Notes: a model not told the origin generated them from the sequence alone. Counted from the first letter of the stretch, positions 36,198 to 45,643 are shown. The stretch: DNA of 62,751 nt from UBA685 sp049890215 (GCA_049890215.1 JBMHBX010000004.1:1-62751), one strand, 5' to 3'. Made by a program: numbers and translations.

Positions 36198-37322
36198 TTA
36201 GGTCTGGCTCTCCAGAAAATGAATCACATCCTGACGGTCAATATGGCTTGCAATCTCAGCAGCGCCAATCTCTTTGACAAGGATAAAGGTCAAATTGCCA
36301 TCTTGTGTCTTTTTATCTTTCATCATATGGCTGACCAATTTGGCAGGCGTGGTGTGTCCGGCAGGCAAGTCAGCAACAGAGTGAGGCAGGCCCATTTTTG
36401 CCAGATGTTGTTTCACCCTTACTGCTTCTTGCCCATTGGCACGCGATAAATAGGCGGAAAAATCAAAGGCCAGACCAAGACCAACTGAGACAGCCTCGCC
36501 ATGCAAAAGCCGGCCATCATAGCCTGCCTCAGCCTCAAAGGCATGGGCAAATGTATGACCCAGATTTAATAATGCGCGCTTGCCTGCTTCGGTCTCATCA
36601 GCCGAGACGATAGCGGCTTTGGCAAGACAGCTTGTCATTACCGCATATTGGATGGCCTGCTTATCACCTGAGATAACCTTGTCACCATTTACCTCAAGCC
36701 ATTCAAAAAACGCGGCATCCCCAAGAAGCCCATATTTGACGATTTCCGCATAGCCTGCTTTTCTTTCGCGCAATGGCAAGCTCGCCAATACATCACTATC
36801 GGCCAGAACGATTTTTGGCTGATAAAAAGCGCCAATTAAATTTTTGCCATGGCGCGCATTTATGCCTGTCTTGCCGCCAACAGAGCTATCAACCTGTGCC
36901 AAAAGGCTGGTCGGGATTTGAATAAAATCCACACCGCGCAACAAGCTGGCAGCCGCATAGCCAACAAGATCGCCTATTACGCCGCCGCCCAAGGCAATCA
37001 AAACCACCTTGCGGTCAACTTCAAGCGCCAGAATATCTTCAAGCAAATTGCCAAAGCAAGATAGTGATTTAGACGATTCACCGGCAGGCACATCAAGGCA
37101 GTCAACTTTGCGGCAAATAGGGGTAATCTTTTGTGCAAGTGCCGATTGATATAATGGCTTTGTATGACTGTCTGCGATGATAATGACATGACGATTTGAG
37201 ATAAAAGGGGCCAGATGCCTATCAGCCTCTGCCAATAGGCCAGGGCCAATCTTTATATCATAAGAGCGTGCGCCAAGAGATAAGCTGACTGTTTTTATTA
37301 TATCGCTTTGTGAAGCTGTCAT
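36198..37322 (-). CDS. aroB: 3-dehydroquinate synthase
   Basis: 374 residues. It is the NAD- and metal-dependent second step of the shikimate pathway. Visible are the nucleotide-binding GGGVIGDLVGYAAA segment, the substrate-site IPTSLLAQVDSSVGGKTGIN region (key residues K and N), and metal-ligand His in NLGHTFAHAFE and LHGEAVSVG. aroK lies 72 bases upstream on the same strand, the common aroKB pairing. Confidence 0.97.
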   Translation of the reverse strand: MTASQSDIIKTVSLSLGARSYDIKIGPGLLAEADRHLAPFISNRHVIIIADSHTKPLYQSALAQKITPICRKVDCLDVPAGESSKSLSCFGNLLEDILALEVDRKVVLIALGGGVIGDLVGYAAASLLRGVDFIQIPTSLLAQVDSSVGGKTGINARHGKNLIGAFYQPKIVLADSDVLASLPLRERKAGYAEIVKYGLLGDAAFFEWLEVNGDKVISGDKQAIQYAVMTSCLAKAAIVSADETEAGKRALLNLGHTFAHAFEAEAGYDGRLLHGEAVSVGLGLAFDFSAYLSRANGQEAVRVKQHLAKMGLPHSVADLPAGHTTPAKLVSHMMKDKKTQDGNLTFILVKEIGAAEIASHIDRQDVIHFLESQT

Positions 37323-37394
37323 GATGTTACCAGAATATTCGCGTTTCGTTATGTTTGTCTGACCGACAATGCCACATTATAAGGTTGTTATTTG

Positions 37395-37958
37395 TTAACG
37401 CCCCTGCAAAGCGGATAATAGCTTATCAAGAGATTGCTGCAAAGACAGACCATCTGTGTCAATCACCATATCAGCCTTACTGTAATCTTCAAATCGCGTT
37501 TCATGAAGATTTTGCAAAATGCCTAAGGGATCATCACCTGCCAATAACGGGCGAGAGGCCAGATTATCCATACGGCTTAATAACACCTCAGGTGTTGCGC
37601 GAAGCCACAGCACAGTGACCTTGCCTTTGGCCATGTCACGAATCTCTGACTGGCAAAATGCCCCGCCACCAACGGAAATGACCAGATTTTTCTGATCAAC
37701 CAATTTTGAGATGATGCGTCTCTCCATCTCTCTGAATTTTTCTTCTCCATAAAGGTCGAAAATATCAGTAATGCGCAACCCGCTTTCATCTTCGATAAGT
37801 TTATCAGAATCAACAAAATCGCGGCCAAGGGCATTGGCAAGCATGCGACCAATCACGGTTTTGCCTGATCCCATCAAACCTATCAGCATCAAAGAGTGTG
37901 TCTCTTGCGGCTCAGACTTGGTGTTTTTTGCGTCAATTTGTGCGACAGCGGCGCTCAT
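37395..37958 (-). CDS. aroK: shikimate kinase
   Basis: 187 residues. It phosphorylates shikimate at O3. Walker A GLMGSGKT near residue 30, the shikimate-binding DSDKLIE segment, the FREMERRII helix and the GGGAF motif are all present. It is the first gene of the aroK-aroB-corC-DUF2889 run and is divergent from the small membrane peptide gene across a 224-base gap. Confidence 0.97.
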   Translation of the reverse strand: MSAAVAQIDAKNTKSEPQETHSLMLIGLMGSGKTVIGRMLANALGRDFVDSDKLIEDESGLRITDIFDLYGEEKFREMERRIISKLVDQKNLVISVGGGAFCQSEIRDMAKGKVTVLWLRATPEVLLSRMDNLASRPLLAGDDPLGILQNLHETRFEDYSKADMVIDTDGLSLQQSLDKLLSALQGR

Positions 37959-38182
37959 TCATGTCTTCCTTATCACCAGAGACAAAATTCATCAGTTTAT
38001 CATAATATCATAAAGTTGGCATGATATCACAGATTTGGGAAAATGTGGCTAAATGTGATGCGAAAAAAAGACAATAGCCATTCTGCCCAAATCAGGCCAT
38101 AATTAATGACTATAAGCCAGATAATTCGGTGAAATCTGATCATCTGGTAGGTGTTAAGTGTCATTTTAGGAGACGGGGCGAC

Positions 38183-38320
38183 ATGAAAAAATCCGGTGTT
38201 ATCATTTTGGCAGTTGTGGCTTTGGGTGTGATTAGTGTGGGATATTTATCATCTGTTCAAATCCCGGCACCGGTAAAAACCGTGTCAAAAACCATTCCCA
38301 ATGAGCAGCTTCCCCGCTAG
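38183..38320 (+). CDS. 45-residue single-pass membrane peptide
   Basis: The ATG at 38183 follows a good Shine-Dalgarno (TAGGAGAC), which decides against the longer frame from 38129. It has a short basic N-terminus (MKKSG), one hydrophobic helix (residues 5-23) and a Pro-rich tail with IPAPVKTVSKTIPNE. It is most likely an inner-membrane peptide with the tail in the periplasm. I do not know a function. The exported 686-residue protein starts 72 bases downstream. Confidence 0.7.
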   Translation: MKKSGVIILAVVALGVISVGYLSSVQIPAPVKTVSKTIPNEQLPR

Positions 38321-38392
38321 TCACAATCACTATTAAAGTTGTTCAGGCACCATTAAAGTCTCTCAGGCATTTGGCCTTTTAGGATTACGTTT

Positions 38393-40453
38393 ATGACTGG
38401 TTTTATTTTGAAAGATTACGCAAGCGCCGCACGCGGCCCTTTGGTTGGCACCTTGATGACGATGTTGTCTGCTATGACGATATTGTCTGGCGCGGCTCTG
38501 GCACAGGACGCAGAAAAGCCCCTTGATCTGACAATTTTGTCAACCAATGAAGATAATGTCAGCTTTGTGATTATAGAAGGTGATGCGCCTGTCTTTGATA
38601 CACAAGATGGCAATGCGCTTCAAACAGGTGATACAAAAGACGCTGTTGCTGAAAAGCGCATTGATAAGGGCACAGATTCTGGCACAGATTCTGGTATAGT
38701 GCCTTCCAATGAAGATGTTGTGCTGATCCAAGATGATGAGGCAAAGGCAGAAGAAATATCATCACAAGATAACCAGTCTCAAATAGCGCAAACCCCGTCT
38801 TTGCAGGAGGCTGATACCAATTCTGATCAGCCTGCCACAGGTCGCATGAAGCGCCGCAATATTAAAGATGTTGGTCTTGCCTCTATTGGTATCGGGCAGA
38901 TGTCAGAAGGTGTGCTTGATGAGCTTGATAACCGTCTGTGGCGCGGTGTGTCACTTGCCAGAGCCATGAGATTAATAGACTCAGTGCCAGAAGTGATCTC
39001 ATCTGCTTCTTTGCGTCACATGAGCTATCAGGCGATCGCACGACAAGGCGTGCCGCCCAAAGGCGCGTCTGATAATCCTATGGCATTGCTATCAGCGCGT
39101 ATGGGGTATTTGGCACGCACGGGCCGCTCGCAGGCTTTGGCAGATATCATCACCCAATTGCCAACAAATGAAGACTGGCAAGATTGGCATGAATGGAAGA
39201 TTTTTTATGATCTGATGATGCGTGATGATGAGCAGGCTTGTTCAATCGCGGCTGAAAATGCGTCAAGCTCTCTTGATCCCTTATGGCAAAAAACCAATTT
39301 AATGTGTCAAATCCTGACAGGTGATGAGGCACGCGCCGCTTTCTCATCAGATGTGCTAAAGGCCTCTGGTCTGATTGATGATCCAATTTATTTTGACCTG
39401 ATTGATGTGTTGTTGCGCCGCAAAAGCATTGAAGAGGTACAGGAAAAAGCAAATCAAATTCAGCAAGTTGATATCACCCATATCATCTTAATGGACGCCG
39501 CTCATGTAGAGATCACAGAGGCGCAGCTTGCCAATCTTGACGCCAGCTATGGTGAGGCGGCAAATAATTTGCGCTATTTGACCATTGAGGCACGTCAGAA
39601 TCTGGGCATGGGTAACAGACGCGCTGGCCTGATATCACAAGAGGCAGCAAAAGCGCTGTTTGTCTCTGCCACTGATGATGGTGACAGTCCGCTTCGGGCG
39701 ATGACAAGACGTCTTGAATCTGAAGATGATAGTGCCTCTGTCTCTTTATATCTTGCTATCAGAAATCAGGCTATGAGTGCAGATACGCTGTCTGAAGATG
39801 ACGCAAGAGAGCTGATCATGCTGATCATACAGGCTGTTCGCCTTGAGGCAGACTTGCCAGACGGGGCATTGTGGCTGTCTTATTATGCGCCATTATTGCG
39901 TGATGTGATGGCAGTGGTTGATATGAGGGCGCTTGATGAAGGTGTGCAATCTGCCTATGCGATGATTATGGGCCTGGCAGGCCTGCCGCTAACGCCCTTG
40001 CCAACAGATGGTCAGGCGGTTGTGATGGCTGATCATATCTCGATTGCGTTATCAGGCACGCAAGCTGTGGCAGAGAGGATCAATTCTCTGATCCAACTAG
40101 AATTAAGCCCTCTGATACCCTTATTTGCCAAGGCATGGGACACAGACCAGGATTGGCTTATGCTTTATGATACGCAAAATGAGACTTCAGATTCTTATGT
40201 GCCTTTGTCTGCCGTTGGTCTTGGCGCTTTGCGTCAGGCAGCCGCATCCGGTCAAAGAGTTGAATCTGTTATCATCGCGGCGCGGCTTATCGAAAATCGT
40301 GCCTTACATGAGATAAGCCAACATGAGGCAGCCCAGATAGCAATATTACTGGAACAGGCAGGTTTAACCAAAACTGCCATGGCGTTTCGCGAAGAGGTGT
40401 TCATGGCGCATGTGATGAAAGCCTTATTTGCAGCAAAGGCAGATATATCCTGA
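38393..40453 (+). CDS. large exported protein, conserved-type, unknown function
   Basis: 686 residues. An N-terminal signal peptide ends near GAALAQDAEK (residue ~38). An acidic, Asp/Glu/Ser-rich linker (about 45-145) follows, including a GTDSGTDSG repeat. The rest, from about residue 150, is almost entirely helical with Leu/Ala-rich repeats resembling a solenoid (TPR- or SEL1-like spacing, no exact motif). No catalytic motif is seen. It probably acts in the periplasm. xerD follows 14 bases after the stop, so the two are co-transcribed. Some relatives in Alphaproteobacteria carry misleading antifreeze-type names; I give no such function. Confidence 0.75.
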   Translation: MTGFILKDYASAARGPLVGTLMTMLSAMTILSGAALAQDAEKPLDLTILSTNEDNVSFVIIEGDAPVFDTQDGNALQTGDTKDAVAEKRIDKGTDSGTDSGIVPSNEDVVLIQDDEAKAEEISSQDNQSQIAQTPSLQEADTNSDQPATGRMKRRNIKDVGLASIGIGQMSEGVLDELDNRLWRGVSLARAMRLIDSVPEVISSASLRHMSYQAIARQGVPPKGASDNPMALLSARMGYLARTGRSQALADIITQLPTNEDWQDWHEWKIFYDLMMRDDEQACSIAAENASSSLDPLWQKTNLMCQILTGDEARAAFSSDVLKASGLIDDPIYFDLIDVLLRRKSIEEVQEKANQIQQVDITHIILMDAAHVEITEAQLANLDASYGEAANNLRYLTIEARQNLGMGNRRAGLISQEAAKALFVSATDDGDSPLRAMTRRLESEDDSASVSLYLAIRNQAMSADTLSEDDARELIMLIIQAVRLEADLPDGALWLSYYAPLLRDVMAVVDMRALDEGVQSAYAMIMGLAGLPLTPLPTDGQAVVMADHISIALSGTQAVAERINSLIQLELSPLIPLFAKAWDTDQDWLMLYDTQNETSDSYVPLSAVGLGALRQAAASGQRVESVIIAARLIENRALHEISQHEAAQIAILLEQAGLTKTAMAFREEVFMAHVMKALFAAKADIS

Positions 40454-40467
40454 AGATGAGGGCAGAT

Positions 40468-41400
40468 ATGCCTGATAATGATGATAAAATTGATGATACA
40501 ATTCATGATTTCCTGAATGCCTTATCAGCAGAGCAGGCAAGCGCGACTTTGACTTTGCGCGCTTATGAGTCTGATTTATATGATGCGCAGGCACTGTTGG
40601 GATTACATAATATATCACTGGCCAAAGCCACTGTGGCTGATTTGAAAAAAGTGCTTGCCGCCTGGCAGGCACGCGGGCTTGCACAGACGACAACGGCGCG
40701 CAGGCTGTCTGTTTTGCGTGGCTATTATGCCTATCTTTGCGCTGAGGCGATAAGAGATGATAATCCGTCTTCTCATCTGTCTAATCCGAAATTGGCGCCG
40801 TCTGTGCCTGCCTCTTTGAGTGAGGCGGAAGTTGAAGCTTTGATTGCCGGAGCTGATCACTTGCCTGATAAAGAGCAATCATTGGTTATGGCGGCAGGGC
40901 TTGAGCTTCTTTATGCAACAGGTCTGCGCATATCAGAGCTTTTATCCTTGCCAGAGACAGCGATATTACAGGCTGATAAAAGCCTGACCATCACAGGCAA
41001 GGGCAATAAGGACCGCATTGTCTTATTAACAGATATCGCCCTTGAAAAAGCAATGAAATGGGTGAATTGGCGCCATGAATCACAACCAGATTATCTGGAA
41101 GATCGCTTATTTTCTTTGCGTAAAACACCTCTTAGCAGAGAGAAATTTGCCCGCCTTCTAAAGCAGATCGCACAATTATCAGATATCCCGCCTGAGAGAG
41201 TTAGCCCGCATAAGTTACGTCACAGCTTTGCAACACATATGTTAAATCGCGGGGCTGATTTGCGTGTTTTGCAAACCATGCTTGGCCATGCTGATATTGC
41301 GACCACTCAGATTTATACCAAAACGCGCTCAGACAGATTATCAGGACTTGTCCAGGATATGCATCCTCTTGCCAGATCAGGTGATGGTGCGCTAAAATAA
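40468..41400 (+). CDS. xerD: tyrosine recombinase XerD
   Basis: 310 residues from the ATG at 40468, chosen because GAGGG (40458-40462) lies five bases before it; an ATG at 40456 has no ribosome site. It is a site-specific recombinase that resolves chromosome dimers at dif together with XerC. An N-terminal SAM-like core-binding domain (about 10-95) is followed by the catalytic domain with Arg in GLRISELL, Lys in GKGNKDR, HKLRHSFATHML (His, Arg), LGHADIATTQIY (His and nucleophile Tyr). Accession to XerD rather than XerC rests on similarity of the ATTQIYT ending and is less certain. Confidence 0.9.
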   Translation: MPDNDDKIDDTIHDFLNALSAEQASATLTLRAYESDLYDAQALLGLHNISLAKATVADLKKVLAAWQARGLAQTTTARRLSVLRGYYAYLCAEAIRDDNPSSHLSNPKLAPSVPASLSEAEVEALIAGADHLPDKEQSLVMAAGLELLYATGLRISELLSLPETAILQADKSLTITGKGNKDRIVLLTDIALEKAMKWVNWRHESQPDYLEDRLFSLRKTPLSREKFARLLKQIAQLSDIPPERVSPHKLRHSFATHMLNRGADLRVLQTMLGHADIATTQIYTKTRSDRLSGLVQDMHPLARSGDGALK

Positions 41401-41430
41401 AAAAGAGTTTAACAGGGGTTTTGTTCTGCC

Positions 41431-42384
41431 ATGCGCCATTTTCTTGATTTTGAAAAACCAATCGCCGCTCTTGAAGGGAAAATTCAGGAATTGCGCCATC
41501 TGACGGATGAAAGCGATATTAATATCGCAGAAGAAATTGGCAAATTGCAAATGCGTATGGAAAAAGAGCTAACCCAGACCTATCAGTCTCTTGGCGCGTG
41601 GGAAAAAGTACAGGTTGCCCGTCATCCCGAGCGCCCGAAATTATCTCAGATCATTACGCAACTAACAGATGAATTTGTGCCTTTGGCAGGTGACCGTAAT
41701 TTTGCCGAAGATTACGCAGTGATAGGCGGGCTTGCAAAATTCCGCGGCCGTGATGTGGTCATTCTTGGCACCGACAAAGGAGCGTCAACAGAAGAGCGTA
41801 TCAAGCGTAATTTTGGCATGGCCCGTCCTGAAGGCTATCGCAAAGCTATCCGTTTGATGGAAATGGCAGATAAATTTGGTCTGCCTGTCTTGTCATTTGT
41901 TGATACCGCAGGCGCCTATCCCGGCCGTGGTGCAGAAGAGCGCGGCCAGGCAGAAGCCATTGCCCGTTCTATTCAAACATGCCTGAATTTAACGGTTCCC
42001 ATGATCACAGCCATTGTCGGCGAAGGTGGCTCAGGGGGCGCGATTGCGCTTGCTACGGCTAATCGTGTTGTGATGTATGAACATGCTGTTTATTCTGTTA
42101 TTTCACCAGAAGGATGTGCCTCTATCTTGTGGCGTTCAAGTGACCATGCACAAAAAGCTGCTGAGGCACTGCGCCTGACAGCACAAGATATGCTGACACT
42201 TGGCGTGATTGATGATGTTGTCAAAGAGCCTCTTGGCGGAGCGCATCGTGATATCAAAGGCGCGATAGACTCGCTTGGTGACGCAATGGCAAAGCAGCTT
42301 GACGGTTTGTCTTCTATGACAGGGGCGGCGGTCAAGGCAGACAGGCGCACAAAATATATCGCAATCGGTGATAAAGGCCTTTAG
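41431..42384 (+). CDS. accA: acetyl-CoA carboxylase carboxyltransferase subunit alpha
   Basis: 317 residues. It is the carboxyltransferase alpha subunit of the first committed step of fatty-acid synthesis, working with AccD. Conserved features: the FLDFEKPIAALEGKI start, LAGDRNFAEDYAVIGG, the oxyanion segment SFVDTAGAYPGRGAEERGQ, and IVGEGGSGGAIALA. It follows xerD by 30 bases. Its stop overlaps that of the convergent amidase gene by TTAG. Confidence 0.97.
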   Translation: MRHFLDFEKPIAALEGKIQELRHLTDESDINIAEEIGKLQMRMEKELTQTYQSLGAWEKVQVARHPERPKLSQIITQLTDEFVPLAGDRNFAEDYAVIGGLAKFRGRDVVILGTDKGASTEERIKRNFGMARPEGYRKAIRLMEMADKFGLPVLSFVDTAGAYPGRGAEERGQAEAIARSIQTCLNLTVPMITAIVGEGGSGGAIALATANRVVMYEHAVYSVISPEGCASILWRSSDHAQKAAEALRLTAQDMLTLGVIDDVVKEPLGGAHRDIKGAIDSLGDAMAKQLDGLSSMTGAAVKADRRTKYIAIGDKGL

Positions 42385-43190
42385 AAGGCCGTTTGCGCTC
42401 GCCAGGCCTGAAGGCGTGCGCGCGCTTTTGTGACCTCATCAAAATCAATATCAGCAACAGCCATATCCCCATCAGGGCCGGCATCAGCCAGAACCTCTCC
42501 CCATGGTGAGATAATAAGGGCATGTCCATAGGTTTGCCTGTTATCATCATGTGTGCCTTTTTGCGCCGCAGCAATGATAAAAGCGCCTGTTTCAATCGCG
42601 CGGCTTCTCTGCAAAACATGCCAATGGGCGGCGCCTGTTCTGGCGGTAAAGGCAGCAGGCGTGAATATCATCTCAGCCTGATTGCGCGCATAGTGATGAT
42701 ACAGGCCGGCAAATCTGATATCATAGCAAATGCTAAGGCCTGTTTTGTGACCATCTATATGTGTCAGGCACGGTGCTTTGCCGGGACGAAAGCTTGATGA
42801 TTCGCGGTAAGTCTGCCCGTCATTTACATCGGCATCAAACATATGAATCTTATCATAGCGCGCTATGATCTTACCTTTGGGTGAGATGATGAATTGGCGG
42901 TTGGCAATTCTGTCATCCTCATATGCCGCATCTCTTATCATCATAGAGCCCACAGAGACCCAAATATCATGGGCTATTGCGGCAGATTGTATCATGGCAA
43001 GAAAGGCAGAGGAATTTTCTGTCTCTGCTTTGGCAAAAAGACTATCTTTGTCTTTTGCAAGAAGATTGGCACATTCCGGCAGGCAAATTGTAGTTGCGCC
43101 ATTTTCGACTGCCGCCTTAATCAGGCGCAACGCAATATCACAATTTATGGCAAGATCATCTCTGGCAGTATATTGCAAAGCAGCGATACG
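42381..43190 (-). CDS. carbon-nitrogen hydrolase (nitrilase superfamily)
   Basis: 269 residues from the ATG at 43190, with AAGGGGAT upstream (the frame continues to 43247). The catalytic triad is visible: Glu in CLPECANLL, Lys in IARYDKIHMFD and Cys in LSICYDIRF. The layout fits Nit1-type amidases (deaminated-glutathione amidase), though substrate cannot be settled. The gene follows grxC by 31 bases on the same strand. Confidence 0.88.
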   Translation of the reverse strand, partial: RIAALQYTARDDLAINCDIALRLIKAAVENGATTICLPECANLLAKDKDSLFAKAETENSSAFLAMIQSAAIAHDIWVSVGSMMIRDAAYEDDRIANRQFIISPKGKIIARYDKIHMFDADVNDGQTYRESSSFRPGKAPCLTHIDGHKTGLSICYDIRFAGLYHHYARNQAEMIFTPAAFTARTGAAHWHVLQRSRAIETGAFIIAAAQKGTHDDNRQTYGHALIISPWGEVLADAGPDGDMAVADIDFDEVTKARARLQAWRAQTAF

Positions 43191-43221
43191 CATGACATGA
43201 TCCCCTTTTTCCTTGCAGAAA

Positions 43222-43491
43222 TTAGCTGGCCTGATTTCGTCCCACAAGCCTATCTAATTTGCCAAGATGGTGCAATTTCATCAGATCATCACAACCACCA
43301 ATAGGAATATCATCTATAAATATCTGTGGCACAGATGTTCTTCCTTCAGCGCGGCTTGTCATTTTTTGGCGCAATTCACGAGACAGGCTGACATCTATTT
43401 CTTCATAATCAAGCATCTCATCATCAAGAAGACGCTTTGCGCGCACGCAAAAAGGGCAAAAAGCGGCGGTGTAAATTTCAATTTTTGCCAT
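43222..43491 (-). CDS. grxC: glutaredoxin 3
   Basis: 89 residues from the ATG at 43491; an in-frame ATG at 43524 is less likely. A dithiol glutaredoxin with CPFC (Cys12, Cys15), the TSVPQIFID cis-Pro loop and GGCDDL glutathione-binding motif. It reduces protein disulfides with glutathione. Together with the amidase downstream it forms a conserved pair in Alphaproteobacteria. Confidence 0.95.
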   Translation of the reverse strand: MAKIEIYTAAFCPFCVRAKRLLDDEMLDYEEIDVSLSRELRQKMTSRAEGRTSVPQIFIDDIPIGGCDDLMKLHHLGKLDRLVGRNQAS

Positions 43492-43590
43492 GGAATTTGT
43501 CTCCAAAAAGGGGGCATGATTCATTTCGTTTGTTGTTTATATATGGTGCCGATGGGGCTTTGGCGCAATAGCTATCATCTCAAAAACAGC

Positions 43591-44313
43591 TTATAGAATG
43601 CGTGCAAAGGTGAGAACATCAACAGCGCGCGCCCCAGATGAGAGAACAGAGCGGGCAGCTGCCTCACAAGTTTGGCCTGTGGTCATCACATCATCAATCA
43701 GTAAAACAGGTCTGTTCTGCAAATGCGCGACAGGCGCATGGCGCATGGCAAAAGCGCCTCGTAATATCGCTTTGCGTTTTTTCGCATTATGGCGTGCAAG
43801 CGGTATTGTGCGTTTTCGCCGATACAGGCTCACATTGTCAAATTGTGTGTTTCTGTTGGTCATATGGCAAAGCGTTCTTGCCAATTCTGCAGACTGGTTA
43901 TAGCCGCGCATAAAGCGTCTTGTAAAATGTAAGGGGACAGGCATAACAATATGATCATCTGTGATAAGTGCCTCAAAAGATGGTTTCATCAATAGCGCTA
44001 ATAATTTTGTTAAGTCGAGGCGCGCTGCATGTTTGAACGGCAAAATAAGGGATTTTGAGGCTTCATCATATCGTACAATGGCGCGCTGATAGCGAAGAAG
44101 TGATGGTTTAGCAATGCAAGGGCCGCAGAGATCATGTAATTGTGCGCCAACCAATGGCCTGCCGCAAGTGCGGCAAAAAGGTGGTGTGACAAAAGACAGG
44201 CCGGACCAGCAGGCAGAACACAACCCGTAATCAGCAACTTCACCATCACAAATTGGACAATGATGCGGCAGTAGCCTATCTAGTAAGCGGTGAAAAGAGG
44301 TAAATGGTTTCAC
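43591..44313 (-). CDS. comF: ComF-family phosphoribosyltransferase-like protein
   Basis: About 240 residues if translation begins at the GTG at 44313 (VKPFTSFHRLL), the usual ComF length; the open frame runs on to 44559 but overlaps the divergent gene and its N-terminus is not ComF-like. The N-terminal double zinc finger has HCPIC, LCSAC, CRTCGRP and LCGPC pairs. The C-terminal PRTase-like domain has VLLIDDVMTTGQTC. ComF aids DNA uptake in competent bacteria, but in Alphaproteobacteria its job is unclear. Confidence 0.88.
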   Translation of the reverse strand: MKPFTSFHRLLDRLLPHHCPICDGEVADYGLCSACWSGLSFVTPPFCRTCGRPLVGAQLHDLCGPCIAKPSLLRYQRAIVRYDEASKSLILPFKHAARLDLTKLLALLMKPSFEALITDDHIVMPVPLHFTRRFMRGYNQSAELARTLCHMTNRNTQFDNVSLYRRKRTIPLARHNAKKRKAILRGAFAMRHAPVAHLQNRPVLLIDDVMTTGQTCEAAARSVLSSGARAVDVLTFARIL

Positions 44314-44369
44314 TTGCCAGAGCCCCCAAGCTTTTTGTTTGTCTATCTTGCAGGAAAAGAGATAAAGAA

Positions 44370-45242
44370 ATGATGAAGACGCCTGAAATTTTTGATAATG
44401 CCCAGTTTGTGCGTCAGCGCCAGAGGGCGGCCTCTGGCTTCTCATCCGCTGATTTTCTGAAACAGATCGCTGTGGACAGACTGGCAGACAGGCTTGATTT
44501 AATGCGCCGTGATTTTCAGACTTTGCTTGATATTGGCTCTCATGGTGGTTATGTGGCACAAGCGCTGGCAGGTCATGATAAATTATCTAAGATTATAAGC
44601 GCTGATCCCGCACCTGCCTTTGTTGAAAGGGCAGCCTCTTATGGCCCGTCTGTTGAGATGAGGCCTGAAATCGTGCCAGATGAGGTAGCGCAGGTCGATG
44701 CCATTGTCTCATTACTTTATTTGCATCAGGTCAATGATTTGCCGGGCTTTATAAAACAGATGGCAAATAAATTGCGTCCAGATGGTTTGTTTTTCGCTGT
44801 CTTATTTGGCGGGCGTACTTTGCAGGAATTACGTGCCTGCCTAAGCGCGGCAGAAGAAGATATCCTTGGCGGCATTAGCCCCCATGTTGCGCCAATGGCA
44901 GATATTCGTGATGTGGGCGGTCTTTTGGGCCGTGCCGGTCTGGCCCTGCCTGTGGCAGATAGTGAGCTTTTGACAGTGACTTATTCATCTGCCTTTGCGC
45001 TGATGAGAGAATTGCGGGCGATGGGCGAGGGTAATTGCCTGATAGGGCGCCGTCAGTCTTTTTCGCGCCGTGATGTGTTTTTGCGGGCAGCTGCCATCTA
45101 TCAGGAGCGTTACGGCAGAGAAGATGGCACCATATCAGCTAGTTTTGAGCTGATACATCTTACCGCATGGTCGCCAGATGACAGTCAGCAAAAACCATTG
45201 CGTCCCGGCTCTGCCAAGGTCTCCTTAACAGAGGTTCTTTAG
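44370..45242 (+). CDS. NDUFAF5-like SAM-dependent methyltransferase/hydroxylase
   Basis: 290 residues from the ATG at 44370 (an ATG also at 44373). It has a class I methyltransferase fold with LLDIGSHGGYVAQAL as the SAM motif and LHQVNDLPGFIKQMANKLRP. The C-terminal part matches mitochondrial NDUFAF5 closely (GISPHVAPMADIRDVGGLL, MRELRAMGEGNCL, RGSATVSF-type ending here RPGSAKVSL). In eukaryotes NDUFAF5 hydroxylates an Arg of complex I subunit NDUFS7 during assembly; a bacterial role in complex I assembly is an inference. Convergent with mutT, sharing TTAG. Confidence 0.85.
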   Translation: MMKTPEIFDNAQFVRQRQRAASGFSSADFLKQIAVDRLADRLDLMRRDFQTLLDIGSHGGYVAQALAGHDKLSKIISADPAPAFVERAASYGPSVEMRPEIVPDEVAQVDAIVSLLYLHQVNDLPGFIKQMANKLRPDGLFFAVLFGGRTLQELRACLSAAEEDILGGISPHVAPMADIRDVGGLLGRAGLALPVADSELLTVTYSSAFALMRELRAMGEGNCLIGRRQSFSRRDVFLRAAAIYQERYGREDGTISASFELIHLTAWSPDDSQQKPLRPGSAKVSLTEVL

Positions 45243-45643
45243 AGCAAATCCTGTAAGGCGGCAATCAGGGGTTTGTCTGCTGCCGGCATGTCATAATCAC
45301 CAAGCCGTGGTGCCCTGACCCATGCCAGATCTTGTGCTTCAATCGCTGTGGGGGTGCCCCACCATCTGCGGCACACATAAAGTAGCATCACCAAATGAAA
45401 GGCCTCATATTCGTGAGAGACAAAAGACAAAGGTGCCAGACAAGAGGATTTTGTATCAATTGATAATTCTTCTTGCAATTCGCGTATGATAGCGGCCTCT
45501 GGCGTTTCACCTGGCTCTATTTTGCCGCCTGGGAATTCCCATAAACCAGCCATTGATTTGCCTGCCGGTCTTTGTGCCAACAGCACGCGCCCATCAATAT
45601 CAATCAGCGCACATGCCACAACATGAATGATCTCCTTATCCAT
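45239..45643 (-). CDS. mutT: Nudix hydrolase, MutT (8-oxo-dGTP diphosphatase) type
   Basis: 134 residues. The Nudix box is complete: GGKIEPGETPEAAIIRELQEEL. To keep within a short quote, the key residues are the Gly-Gly start and the REL-QEE helix with the metal-binding Glu pair. The N-terminal VVACALIDIDGRVLLAQRP and WEFPGGKIE are MutT-like. It removes oxidised nucleotides from the pool. argJ lies 12 bases upstream and the parvulin gene before that, on the same strand. Confidence 0.93.
   Translation of the reverse strand: MDKEIIHVVACALIDIDGRVLLAQRPAGKSMAGLWEFPGGKIEPGETPEAAIIRELQEELSIDTKSSCLAPLSFVSHEYEAFHLVMLLYVCRRWWGTPTAIEAQDLAWVRAPRLGDYDMPAADKPLIAALQDLL

Noticed and set aside
38129..38182. 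Upstream extension of the small membrane peptide
   Set aside because: The Shine-Dalgarno TAGGAGAC fits the internal ATG at 38183, and the extra residues carry no signal.
40468..41400. XerD as the integrase of a mobile element
   Set aside because: Neighbours are housekeeping genes and there are no flanking repeats or att-like duplications; it fits chromosomal XerD.
44314..44559. Long N-terminal extension of the ComF frame
   Set aside because: It would overlap the divergent methyltransferase gene and lacks ComF features; a GTG at 44313 gives the normal size.
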